Program-made: the position numbers and the translations under genes
Part shown: positions 36,416 to 44,956 of the stretch, one piece after another
Layout: every line of letters begins with the position of its first letter
Numbering within the stretch: the first letter of the stretch is position 1
Assembly (NCBI RefSeq): GCF_002111585.1
Contig: NZ_LUTP01000025.1
Location: 1 to 57,462, forward strand
Length of the DNA: 57,462 nt
Direction: 5' to 3'
DNA from: Lonsdalea iberica
GTDB lineage: Bacteria; Pseudomonadota; Gammaproteobacteria; Enterobacterales; Enterobacteriaceae
Notes under the pieces: model-generated
Databases searched by the model: none
What the model was told of the DNA's origin: nothing
Seen by the model: the letters and a program-made list of their open reading frames with translations, nothing else

Positions 36416-37846
36416 TCAGCTGCCCGTATTTTTCTGCTTGAGTTTGAATAGCCGAATACTTAGCGCATCCAGCTCATTTTCCATGCGCTCCAGTTCGCCG
36501 GGATTGACCGTGCCTCGTGCCGCTTTCTGCGTTTCCAACTGCTTCAGCCTCTGGGTGAACGGCGTACCGGAGAGCAGGTTTTTCTGGATCTCGTAAAATT
36601 GGGATTTCAGATAGGAGATGCTGACCGTTTTGCGCTGCTGCTCCAGTTCCTGCAGCTGCTTGAGCATACCGTCCACGCGAGCCTGCGCCTCCAGATAGGC
36701 GGGTGAAGACGTCGGTACATCCTGACGCAACGTCAGCGACTCCTGCCATTGGCGTCCCATCTCTTTAACCGCCAGCGAGTCGGGATAAAGCATCTGCAGC
36801 GAGCTCTTCAGGTTCTCGCCGTACTGATAGAGCGATAGCGGCGAGGCGTGTTTGACCTGATCCAGCAGCGCCTGATAGCGCGCGATGACGCGGCCTTCCA
36901 TCCCTTGCAACGTCTGTTCGCCCAACGAGATGCGCACCTGACGGATACCGTTGTAATCGAGCGTGTCCGGCAGCGCCTGAGCGGGCGGCATTAGCAGCTC
37001 GACCGCGGCGTTTTCACGCGCTTGCATCATCTGCCAGCCGAAGACCGCCGCGACAGGCAGCGCGCAGCTCAGCAGTCCGCAGGCAAACCAAAACCACGCC
37101 GGTTTATGCTTGCGGCGCGCCTCGATCTTCAGCACGGTCGGTTTGACTTCCCCTTTTTCTCGCCCGACCAGAATACTGCCGGTCGGCACCGCCGGCTGAT
37201 CGCCCGCATTCGTCGACGCATCGCCGTCCGACTTGAAGTACACCATCGGCGGGATCTGCATGTCCTGTTTGCTGATCTCCTGATCGTCGGAGACGATCAC
37301 GATCTCCGTTTCATCGAACAGATGGGTATACCCTTCGATGAAGTGAACCAGATTTTCGATACGCGGAACGCGGCTCAGGCCGACGTTATGCAGCTTCTCG
37401 CTGATCAGCTGTAGCGAGCGTTCACACCGGTAAATCAGCCGACGATCTTCCTGACTGATGGCATAACCGCGGATCACCTCGCTGACGCGTGCGATAAACC
37501 AGTCGATCATTTCGATACGCGCGCGATCTTGATGCACCGGCGGCCAAAAGTTGTCCCACTGGGTCACGATCAGGTTGGCGAGAAACTCGCAGCCTTCGGT
37601 AAAACCATTCAGCCCCTGCAGCCGTGACCGCGCGAGGACGAAATAGACGGCGGTCTGTAGATCCACGCCGTGCTTTTCAAAAATGATGCCCGCCATTTTA
37701 TGGATCAATGACCAGTCCACTTCCGGCCGGGAGGCATGGCTCAGCTTGTTGATTTCGATACGTAAAGTTTCATATTCGGGCAGCATTCGCGGATCGCGGC
37801 CGACTGTCAGTGCCTGCTGTGCGTCTTGCATAGTGATGAAATCCAT
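36416..37846 (-). CDS. tagA: T6SS TagA/VasL protein (ImpA_N and VasL domains)
   Basis: 476 residues. N-terminal ImpA_N domain (about 10-140, DPRMLPEYETLRIEINKL, WDNFWPP), a hydrophobic segment at about 251-271 (WFWFACGLLSCALPVAAVFG) and a coiled C-terminal VasL domain. In related systems such TssA-like proteins with a membrane segment clamp the far end of the extended sheath. It has no clear ribosome site; a GC-rich hairpin ends five bases before its ATG. It follows tssM by 33 bases. Same position as vasL in V. cholerae. Confidence 0.88.
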   Translation of the reverse strand: MDFITMQDAQQALTVGRDPRMLPEYETLRIEINKLSHASRPEVDWSLIHKMAGIIFEKHGVDLQTAVYFVLARSRLQGLNGFTEGCEFLANLIVTQWDNFWPPVHQDRARIEMIDWFIARVSEVIRGYAISQEDRRLIYRCERSLQLISEKLHNVGLSRVPRIENLVHFIEGYTHLFDETEIVIVSDDQEISKQDMQIPPMVYFKSDGDASTNAGDQPAVPTGSILVGREKGEVKPTVLKIEARRKHKPAWFWFACGLLSCALPVAAVFGWQMMQARENAAVELLMPPAQALPDTLDYNGIRQVRISLGEQTLQGMEGRVIARYQALLDQVKHASPLSLYQYGENLKSSLQMLYPDSLAVKEMGRQWQESLTLRQDVPTSSPAYLEAQARVDGMLKQLQELEQQRKTVSISYLKSQFYEIQKNLLSGTPFTQRLKQLETQKAARGTVNPGELERMENELDALSIRLFKLKQKNTGS

Positions 37847-37851
37847 TCAAC

Positions 37852-37872
37852 GGGGGCGCCATCCGCGCCCCC
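37852..37872 (-). promoter_or_regulatory. Intercistronic hairpin between tssM and tagA
   Basis: On the minus strand GGGGGCGC, loop GGATG, GCGCCCCC forms a perfect eight-base stem filling the gap between the tssM stop and the tagA ATG. A GAGGGGG ribosome-site-like run lies in its 5' arm. No T-run, so it is not a standard terminator. Confidence 0.6.
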
Positions 37873-37879
37873 TCAATCA

Positions 37880-40800
37880 TTAATACAGGGATTCAGGCAG
37901 TTGGAACTGGCTGAACAGACCACCGGCGAACGGGTTATGGCTGGCGTCGGTGTAAACGCGATAGGACATCGATCCCTGGTCGACGGCGAATTGCACGTCA
38001 AACGTGTTCTCGTTGACCTGTCTCAGCTCGCCCGTATTGATCAGGCGGAACATCGCCCACAGTCCGATGTAGCCCAGACTACGCGGCGAACGTTCGCGAT
38101 TGTCCGGCACCAACGTGATTTTGCTTTCCGCGCCGTCCCGCATGTTGTTTGGCCACACCAGCGGCGTTTTCTGGCGGCGGCCGTGGGAGTACTCCAACAG
38201 CTGTCCGTCGAGATTCAGCACGCTACGGCGCTTGTTTGCGGTCAATTCGATAGGCTCCAGCACGAAGTGCACCTCCAGTCCGCCCTGCGCATTGAACAGC
38301 GTTTTGCGGATGCGATCGGCGCGATCCAGCTGCTTAACCAGCTCCGTCTGCAACGTGGTGCTCACATCGCCGCTCCCCTGACCTTCGTTCAGGATGGACT
38401 TCAGGTTGGCTTGATAGAAGCTGTCCAGCGTGCCGCCGGGAGCAAAGAAGCGCTCCATTTCCGACAGCGCTACGTCCTTGTCCGAGGCAGGATTGAACGG
38501 GTAGCGATCCGCCAGCTGATCGTTGAACGGCGTCACCACTTTGTCCTGCCACTCCTGATTCAGCGAAGACATCGCCAGATCCATCACCAGATGCGAACTC
38601 TGCTCAGCGATCTGCCCGACCCAGCGGTCCAGCGGCGTCGGCAGGCTGCGCGCGTACTGTTGCAGTGCGAAAGCCGGATCGGCGAAGCGGTTGGTCTGGC
38701 GCAGCTGCATCGCTTTGAGCGCCGCCTGCCCCGGATCGCCCGCATTCACGATCTGTTCCAGACTGTGGTAGAACTCCGTCAGCTTCTGGTTCACTTCCTG
38801 GATCAGCGCGACCTGATCGCCGCGACCGCTCAGCGCCGAGTTGGTGGTCATAAACGTGCGGCTGATGCGCGCATTCATGAGCTGCGCCGGATCGTTGTCG
38901 TTATCCGACAGCTTACGGGCGCGGGTATTGTCGTTAAGGGCGGCGATCACACGTTGGAAAGGCTGATCGTTCCCGGTGATGGCTGTCAGCACGTCCAGCG
39001 CCTGCTCCGGCGTTTCCAGCGGCTGCACGTCCAGACCGGCGAGCACTTTCTGCCACTGGTTGACGTAGTCGGTGATATAGCGATCGTTGACCTGACGCTG
39101 GATCTCCCTTCGGTCTTCCTCGCTCAGATAGACTTTCTCTCGCTGGCCCAGCACCCATGCATCGAGCGCGGCCAGATCGAACAGCGTCTTATCCTGCTTG
39201 ACGAAATATTCACTGAAGCCCGCATGGGTCAGCAGCCGCGGCACCGTGCCCGCTTTGTCGTTGCGCAGTGCGAAGACGGTATCGAACACCGGTCCGACTT
39301 CATCACGCATCATCATATCCGGCGGCAGCACGTCCAGCGACTTGGTCACCAGACTCTGGTAGATGCGTTGGAACATCGGCAGTTTACTCAGCTCGCGCTG
39401 CGCGTCGGCGATAGGCATCCGGAACGGTTCGAAGGCGGCGATCGCCTGCGCGTCTTTTTGCTGACGGGCCTGATGCCAGTCGGTGTGCTCCAGCGCATAG
39501 TCCAGGTGCTGCATCAAATGTTCCTGCACCTTGCCTTGACCGGGGAACGCCCGCTGCCAACGCTGTCCCATATACTGCTCGACCACTGATTTGTTGCGAC
39601 CGGACGCATCATCGATCATCCGCATAATGCGCAGGATCGCCAGCTTCTGTTCACTGCTTTTGGGAGCCTGATTGAGATCGTCTTGCAATCCCTGCATCAC
39701 CGCCGGCAGGAAGCGCTGACTCAGCAGTTGAAGATAAGTGCCTTCCACGAAAGGACCTATCTTATCGCCCTGATACAGCCCCATTTCCGACAGCACCGGC
39801 GTTTTTTCGCGATAGTCGCCGAACGACAGCGTGGCCTCGCGGATCAGGTTAAGACGCGGCAGCTGGCCGGAGCCGAAGCCTTGGTTCTGCTGTCCCGCCA
39901 GCTCGGTGGTGTCCGTGAACGCCTGCGCCTTGTTCAGTACGTTGCGCCCGGCCTCTTCGTTCAGCCGGTAGTAGTGATGCCAGCCGACCACCAACAGCGC
40001 GGCGAGCACGCCCATGCAACCCATGCCGATCCCGATCCGTCGGCGGCGGTAAAGACTGTGCAGACGGTTCTCCCCAGCCAGATGCGCTTCGGGGAAGATG
40101 ATGCCGGAAAACAGGCGTTTCACGAAGAAGGTGTTGGACTCCCCCTTCAGGGCCGAATTGACCGGCTCCGGCAACTGATAACGGAAGGTCGCCGCCTGCG
40201 CGAAGGCGTCGAACGGCACGCCCTGCTGATAAACGGAGCACGCGTAAACGCCGCGCACCAGCAGTGGTTTGTACTCTTCCGGCGTAATTGCGTCGGCGAG
40301 GATCTCCTCAACGTAGTCCTTCAAGCCGGCCAGTTGGCGCGTAAAGCTGAATAGCGCGCTGCGTTGTTCGCTGGTGAGATTGGAGAGCATCTTGCCAGGC
40401 AGATTGTCGTTCAGCGCGGACACCCACTTGTCCCAGAACGCATCCAGCTCTTCCTGCCAGCCTTTACCCGCGCTGGCTTTCAGATCGAAGGTCACCCCCA
40501 GAATCGACTGACGGGTTTCCTTATCCAACTGACGGTAGACGATGTCGAAGCCGCGCAGCATATCCAGCTTGGTGAGCGCGACATAGATCGGCAGGCGGGT
40601 GTTCAGCGTGGTGGCGATTTCCTGAATCCTGCCGCGGATTAGCTGCGCGTAGGCTTGCCGCTCCGGCACGCTGGCGTGAGACAACCAGGCCAGATCCAGC
40701 GTCAGCACCAGACCGTTCAGCGGCTGACGCTTACGGTTTTGGCTCAGCCATTGCAGCAGATGCGTCCACAGACGTTCGTGTTTACGTTCTACCGGATCCA

Positions 40801-41383
40801 GATCGGGATTCGACGGCGCCATCATCTGACCGTCGGGATCGAAGATAATGGCGCTTTCGCCCACCCAGCACTCCACTTCCTGGCCCGCCGCAAAGTCTCG
40901 CAGTTCGGCATCCAGATGCGGATTAAGCTTGTTCGCCTCGTTGGCGCGGTGGATCAGGCTGCTTTTACCGCTGCCGGGCAAACCGATCGTCAGATACCAC
41001 GGCATCTTGTAGAGGATGCCCTTCCCCAGATTTTCGCGCAGCGCCAGCAGCCAGCGATCCAGAAACGCCTGCTGCTTGTCGACGAAGATCTGTTGCGGAT
41101 CATGGTCGGCGATCTTCTGCTTCTGCTGCTCAGCCCGGATATGGCGAACGCGGCGCCATAGTCGCCAGGCGCTGATGCTGAAACCCAGCCAGAGCCACAG
41201 TAGCGTGAAGACGATGCGTGACCAGATCGTATCCAGCGGCCGCGTATCGAATACATGCAGTCGCGGGCCAAGCCACCAGGCCAGCGCCAGTACGACAATC
41301 CAGAGCACGATCCCCAGCATGGTCCAGGAGAGCTTTAGCTTCGGCAGCTGTTGCCGCAAAAAGGTAATGATTGTTTTAAACAT
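37880..41383 (-). CDS. tssM: T6SS membrane complex protein TssM (IcmF)
   Basis: 1167 residues, near the usual 1100-1200. Inner-membrane part of the TssJLM trans-envelope complex. Transmembrane helices at about 22-39 and 58-72 and a third near 460-480. A cytoplasmic NTPase-like domain with intact Walker A GLPGSGKSS (134-142), then a large periplasmic IcmF-related region and C-terminal domain that contacts TssJ. It lies 24 bases after tssA. A 587-codon frame on the other strand mirrors its codons and is not a gene. Confidence 0.96.
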   Translation of the reverse strand: MFKTIITFLRQQLPKLKLSWTMLGIVLWIVVLALAWWLGPRLHVFDTRPLDTIWSRIVFTLLWLWLGFSISAWRLWRRVRHIRAEQQKQKIADHDPQQIFVDKQQAFLDRWLLALRENLGKGILYKMPWYLTIGLPGSGKSSLIHRANEANKLNPHLDAELRDFAAGQEVECWVGESAIIFDPDGQMMAPSNPDLDPVERKHERLWTHLLQWLSQNRKRQPLNGLVLTLDLAWLSHASVPERQAYAQLIRGRIQEIATTLNTRLPIYVALTKLDMLRGFDIVYRQLDKETRQSILGVTFDLKASAGKGWQEELDAFWDKWVSALNDNLPGKMLSNLTSEQRSALFSFTRQLAGLKDYVEEILADAITPEEYKPLLVRGVYACSVYQQGVPFDAFAQAATFRYQLPEPVNSALKGESNTFFVKRLFSGIIFPEAHLAGENRLHSLYRRRRIGIGMGCMGVLAALLVVGWHHYYRLNEEAGRNVLNKAQAFTDTTELAGQQNQGFGSGQLPRLNLIREATLSFGDYREKTPVLSEMGLYQGDKIGPFVEGTYLQLLSQRFLPAVMQGLQDDLNQAPKSSEQKLAILRIMRMIDDASGRNKSVVEQYMGQRWQRAFPGQGKVQEHLMQHLDYALEHTDWHQARQQKDAQAIAAFEPFRMPIADAQRELSKLPMFQRIYQSLVTKSLDVLPPDMMMRDEVGPVFDTVFALRNDKAGTVPRLLTHAGFSEYFVKQDKTLFDLAALDAWVLGQREKVYLSEEDRREIQRQVNDRYITDYVNQWQKVLAGLDVQPLETPEQALDVLTAITGNDQPFQRVIAALNDNTRARKLSDNDNDPAQLMNARISRTFMTTNSALSGRGDQVALIQEVNQKLTEFYHSLEQIVNAGDPGQAALKAMQLRQTNRFADPAFALQQYARSLPTPLDRWVGQIAEQSSHLVMDLAMSSLNQEWQDKVVTPFNDQLADRYPFNPASDKDVALSEMERFFAPGGTLDSFYQANLKSILNEGQGSGDVSTTLQTELVKQLDRADRIRKTLFNAQGGLEVHFVLEPIELTANKRRSVLNLDGQLLEYSHGRRQKTPLVWPNNMRDGAESKITLVPDNRERSPRSLGYIGLWAMFRLINTGELRQVNENTFDVQFAVDQGSMSYRVYTDASHNPFAGGLFSQFQLPESLY

Positions 41384-41407
41384 AAGTGACCATTCACTCC
41401 GAATGTC

Positions 41408-42814
41408 TTATTTTGACCACGAGGTTGCAAAGCGCTCAAGGCGGCTAACCAGTCCCGGCTCCCACTGCGACAGTCCCAATCGCTGGGTTTCTTGCCACAA
41501 AGCGTGGTAATGCTGTGTTGCTAACGTCTTCATTCCTTCCTCCGCCAGTAGATCCGCTAAGATCAGCTGGGCGTAGAAACGGCTTCTGGGCTCTTTCATC
41601 TTGCCCATTTTCTTATCCAGCAACGTCATGGCGGCATTCAATCCCTTCTCCGCCCGACATTTCGCCGCCTCGGCCGCCAGATCGTCGGATTGTCCGGAGG
41701 ACGACGTGCTGCTCGCCTGTCCGGCATCCACCCAGTCTCGGCAGGCGTCGGTCAGAAACGGCGTTCCATCATTGAATGTGAGTTCCCTAAGGGTCGGCAG
41801 ACGCGTCAGGAAGGCGTGCAGCTCATCGGCGATAGCCGAAGCCGTCGCTTTACAGTCCAGCTGAGTGGCGATCTGCGCCGATAGCATGTGCCCTTCAAAC
41901 CAGTACGGCGCCAATACCAGACTCTGTTCGACTTGCGACCACAGCGCCTTGTCCGCCTGCCCCATCGCCGCCTTGTAGTCGTCCACCCTATCCACCGACA
42001 TGGGTGCCAGTTGCGTGGCGTTGCCTTTCGACGTCAACGGCGGCGTGGTGATGCCTGACCAGATGGCGTGACGGCGCAGGCGGTATCCCACCGGGGTATC
42101 CGCCTGCTGTTCCACCAACAGTTCCGCCACTTTGAGCTGCGTTTGCCGCCAGGCGCGGTCGTCCGAATGATTGATGTCGACGGACGGTTTCGGTTCCGCC
42201 TGACCGGACGAAGGCGATGCAGCGCTGGCGGTCGCCTGCGCGCGCGGCGGCTCATTCGCCTTGACCTGCTCAGCGCGACGGCTCTGAGCGCGGCGCAGAC
42301 TGACCGTCAACTCGTCAAACAGCGCGTTGCCCGGCGCGACGGCGGACCAACGCTGAGCGAACTGCTCCGACAGCGTCAACAGCTGTCCTAACTCGGCCAC
42401 CGAGGCGTTTTCGGCGACGCGCGGCAGCACGCTGTCGAAACGCTTGGCGGCCTGCGTCATCAAGCGGGTTTTCTGCAACGTGTTTTGGGGCCAAGCCGTC
42501 GTCCAGTAAACGTTCACCCAGTCGTCCAGCAGCATCAATGCCGTCGCGAACGGCGTCGCTTTCGCCGGATGCTGTAAACAGCGCAGCAACTGGACGAGGA
42601 CCCGCATGTCTTTGGTCCGCGTTTCCAGCAGCGTAAGGCACTGCTCCGCCACCGCGTTAATATCCACCTGGCTGTGGGCAAGCGAGCCCAACTTCACCAT
42701 CTCGGTTTCGATGTCTTCCCAGAGCGGATCATCCGCCGGAACCGCGCCGCTGACCCGGTCTACCGGCAGGGGCGTCAGCAGCCGCTGACACGAGGGATGA
42801 GAGTGGATTGCCAT
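41408..42814 (-). CDS. tssA: T6SS protein TssA (VasJ)
   Basis: 468 residues. N-terminal ImpA_N-type domain (about 30-150, DDPLWEDIETEMVKLGSL, LLDDWVNVYWTTAWP) and a C-terminal VasJ-type domain (SRFYAQLILADLLAEEGM). TssA primes and coordinates tail tube and sheath assembly at the baseplate. The ATG at 42814 is chosen because GGAG lies eight bases upstream and the gene then follows vasI by eleven bases; an earlier ATG at 42838 lacks a ribosome site. Confidence 0.92.
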   Translation of the reverse strand: MAIHSHPSCQRLLTPLPVDRVSGAVPADDPLWEDIETEMVKLGSLAHSQVDINAVAEQCLTLLETRTKDMRVLVQLLRCLQHPAKATPFATALMLLDDWVNVYWTTAWPQNTLQKTRLMTQAAKRFDSVLPRVAENASVAELGQLLTLSEQFAQRWSAVAPGNALFDELTVSLRRAQSRRAEQVKANEPPRAQATASAASPSSGQAEPKPSVDINHSDDRAWRQTQLKVAELLVEQQADTPVGYRLRRHAIWSGITTPPLTSKGNATQLAPMSVDRVDDYKAAMGQADKALWSQVEQSLVLAPYWFEGHMLSAQIATQLDCKATASAIADELHAFLTRLPTLRELTFNDGTPFLTDACRDWVDAGQASSTSSSGQSDDLAAEAAKCRAEKGLNAAMTLLDKKMGKMKEPRSRFYAQLILADLLAEEGMKTLATQHYHALWQETQRLGLSQWEPGLVSRLERFATSWSK

Positions 42815-42825
42815 GACCTGTTCTC

Positions 42826-43419
42826 CTACCAACGACATTGCTGACGCAGCGGCTTCAGGGCGTCGCCCAAGCCGGAGAGATCGACCTGCACCGTTCTGCC
42901 GCGATCGTCAGACAATATCAGCTCGCGATGGCCGATCCAGCGTTTAAGCTCTTCGATGGCGGGCAGCCCGCGCCCGAACTCCAGCAACATCCCGCGATTG
43001 CGGACAAACCAGTTGTCCGCCGTCGGTTCGCCGTCGATGCGCGCCTGAATTTGCTCTCCCGGCCACGCGTTATCCAGCTGCAAGCGCAAATGGGTAATGG
43101 CGCTGGAACAGGAGATGGTCAACGTGCCGCCCTCAACGGCGCGGCGCGTCAGCGTCTGACTGTCCGAGGCCTCGTCACGATTCAGAACAAACCCGTCACG
43201 GTTGCGATCGGCATACGTCGCGACGAGTTCGTGCCCCTCCGCCGGGCGCGCAGACGCGCCGGCAGACGCCGCCGACGTTCTGCCGATGGCGTCGTAGCAG
43301 GCCAACCGCACCTGCGGCACGGTTTCGTGACTGCACTGCTGCAATAGCCGCTCCCAGTGGGGGTCGGGCGCGGTCGTCGCCGACACCAGCAGCGGCAACA
43401 GGGATAAAATACTCATCAT
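42826..43419 (-). CDS. vasI: T6SS-associated exported protein VasI (TagO)
   Basis: 197 residues. N-terminal hydrophobic signal sequence (about 1-16), then a small periplasmic protein of the VasI/TagO family: LACYDAIGR near residue 38 and the conserved TLTISCSSAITHLRLQL and RDGFVLNRDEASDSQ stretches. Exact role unknown. The start overlaps the vasH stop by four bases (ATGA). Same position as in the V. cholerae cluster. Confidence 0.85.
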   Translation of the reverse strand: MMSILSLLPLLVSATTAPDPHWERLLQQCSHETVPQVRLACYDAIGRTSAASAGASARPAEGHELVATYADRNRDGFVLNRDEASDSQTLTRRAVEGGTLTISCSSAITHLRLQLDNAWPGEQIQARIDGEPTADNWFVRNRGMLLEFGRGLPAIEELKRWIGHRELILSDDRGRTVQVDLSGLGDALKPLRQQCRW

Positions 43420-44954
43420 TTAACCTCCAGCTTCTGGCACTTGTGGTCCAACGTCCGCTTGGGAATGTTGAGACTTTCCGCCACCAGTAAGCGATTTCCC
43501 TGGAAATAGCGCATACGCTCGGCGATCACCGCCGCTTCATACTGCTGCGTCGCCACACGCAAATCCCGGATATGGTTGTAGCCGTCTTCCAGCACGATCG
43601 GCCCGTTGTCGAGGCGCGTTTTCAGCTCCGGGGGCAACGCCTCCAGACTGATTTCCTGTCCCGCCGGGGTATTGGCGCAGGCCACTTCCAGCAAGTTCTT
43701 GAGTTCGCGGACGTTGCCGGGGAAGTCGTAATCGATCAGATGTTTGAGAACGGCGCGCGGCAGCGCGCCAAACGTTTTGCCTTCTTGATGACCAAACAGC
43801 GCGATGAAATGTTCACAGAGCAGCGCGATGTCGTCCGGCCGTTCCCGCAGCGGAGAAACCTGAATCGCGCATTGGCAGAGACGGTGATACAAATCCTGCC
43901 GAAAGCGTCCTTCGCTGACGTACTGCTCCAGCGGCTGATGCGTCGCCGCAATGAGACGAAAGTCTGAGTGGCACTCTTTATCGCCACCCAACGGGCGGAA
44001 GGCGTGCGTTTCCAGCACGCGCAGCAGTTTGGCCTGCATGATCATCGGCATGTCGCCGACCTCATCCAGGAACAGCGTTCCGCCGTTGGCTTGCGCTACC
44101 AGACCGTCTTTATTGCTCTGCGCCCCGGAAAAAGCCCCTTTCTGATAGCCGAACAGCTCGCTTTCGATCAGGTTTTCGGGGATCGCGGCGCAGTTGATGG
44201 CGATAAATGGTTTGTCGGCGCGAACCGAGCACTGATGCAGCAGACGCGCCACCACATCCTTGCCCGCGCCGGTTTCGCCCTGGATCAGTACCGCCAGATG
44301 ATGTTGAGCCGCCTGACCGATTTGCTGATGCAATCGGCGGATCGCCGTCGACTGACCGATGAGCGAGGCCTCCAGCAGTTTCTCCTGCTGGCGTTGGAGC
44401 GCGCCCTCGCCTTTGATCTGACGCAGCGAGTCGCGCAGCACGGTCTGCTCGCGGCGGCTGCGCCCCAAATCCCGCAACAGGGTCAGCTGATGAGTGAAAA
44501 TGCGCGCCAGCAGCGGCAGCTCATCTTGCTCATCCCATGCCCGCAGCCGGACGCCGCTGTCGAACAGCGCGAGAACGCCGACCGATTTGCCGTTCTCGCC
44601 GTTGACCGGCAAGGCGTACAGACCGCATTGCGCTCCGGCTTCCGCCAGCAGTCCGCGAAACGCGGCGTGCTCTACGCGCGCGCCGCCGTACAGAGAGTCC
44701 CAGGTTCTCACCTGATTTTTGTGCAGCACATAAGCCAGAGGATGGCTGAAGTCGTCGACGTCCAGCGTCAACGACACCGGCTTGTCGTGAATCCATCCTT
44801 CACAGGTAAACTGCCGCCCGCTGATATCCACCAATCCCAGAAGAGCGCCGCTCGGCCGCCAGTGGTCCCGCAGGGTATCCAGCAACCAATCGCAGAGTTC
44901 GGCCTCGTCACGAGGCCGTGTCAGCGAAAGCGCGAATTCAAGGGCTTGCTGCAT
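43416..44954 (-). CDS. vasH: Sigma-54-dependent transcriptional activator VasH
   Basis: 512 residues. N-terminal GAF-like sensory domain (about 20-165), central AAA+ domain with Walker A GETGAGKD (226-233), the sigma-54 contact loop written GAFSGA (273-278) instead of the usual GAFTGA, and Walker B GGTLFLDEVGDM; C-terminal Fis-type HTH (RYFQGNRLLVAESLNIPKRTL). In V. cholerae VasH activates hcp/vgrG operons with RpoN. It follows clpV by two bases. Confidence 0.95.
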   Translation of the reverse strand: MQQALEFALSLTRPRDEAELCDWLLDTLRDHWRPSGALLGLVDISGRQFTCEGWIHDKPVSLTLDVDDFSHPLAYVLHKNQVRTWDSLYGGARVEHAAFRGLLAEAGAQCGLYALPVNGENGKSVGVLALFDSGVRLRAWDEQDELPLLARIFTHQLTLLRDLGRSRREQTVLRDSLRQIKGEGALQRQQEKLLEASLIGQSTAIRRLHQQIGQAAQHHLAVLIQGETGAGKDVVARLLHQCSVRADKPFIAINCAAIPENLIESELFGYQKGAFSGAQSNKDGLVAQANGGTLFLDEVGDMPMIMQAKLLRVLETHAFRPLGGDKECHSDFRLIAATHQPLEQYVSEGRFRQDLYHRLCQCAIQVSPLRERPDDIALLCEHFIALFGHQEGKTFGALPRAVLKHLIDYDFPGNVRELKNLLEVACANTPAGQEISLEALPPELKTRLDNGPIVLEDGYNHIRDLRVATQQYEAAVIAERMRYFQGNRLLVAESLNIPKRTLDHKCQKLEVK

Positions 44955-44956
44955 CC

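Noticed and set aside
37826-39589. 587-codon open frame on the plus strand opposite tssM
   Set aside because: Mirror of tssM codons in a GC-rich gene; low-complexity Arg/Gln/His-rich product (for example RIHDLFQTVVELRQLLVHF) with no family features.
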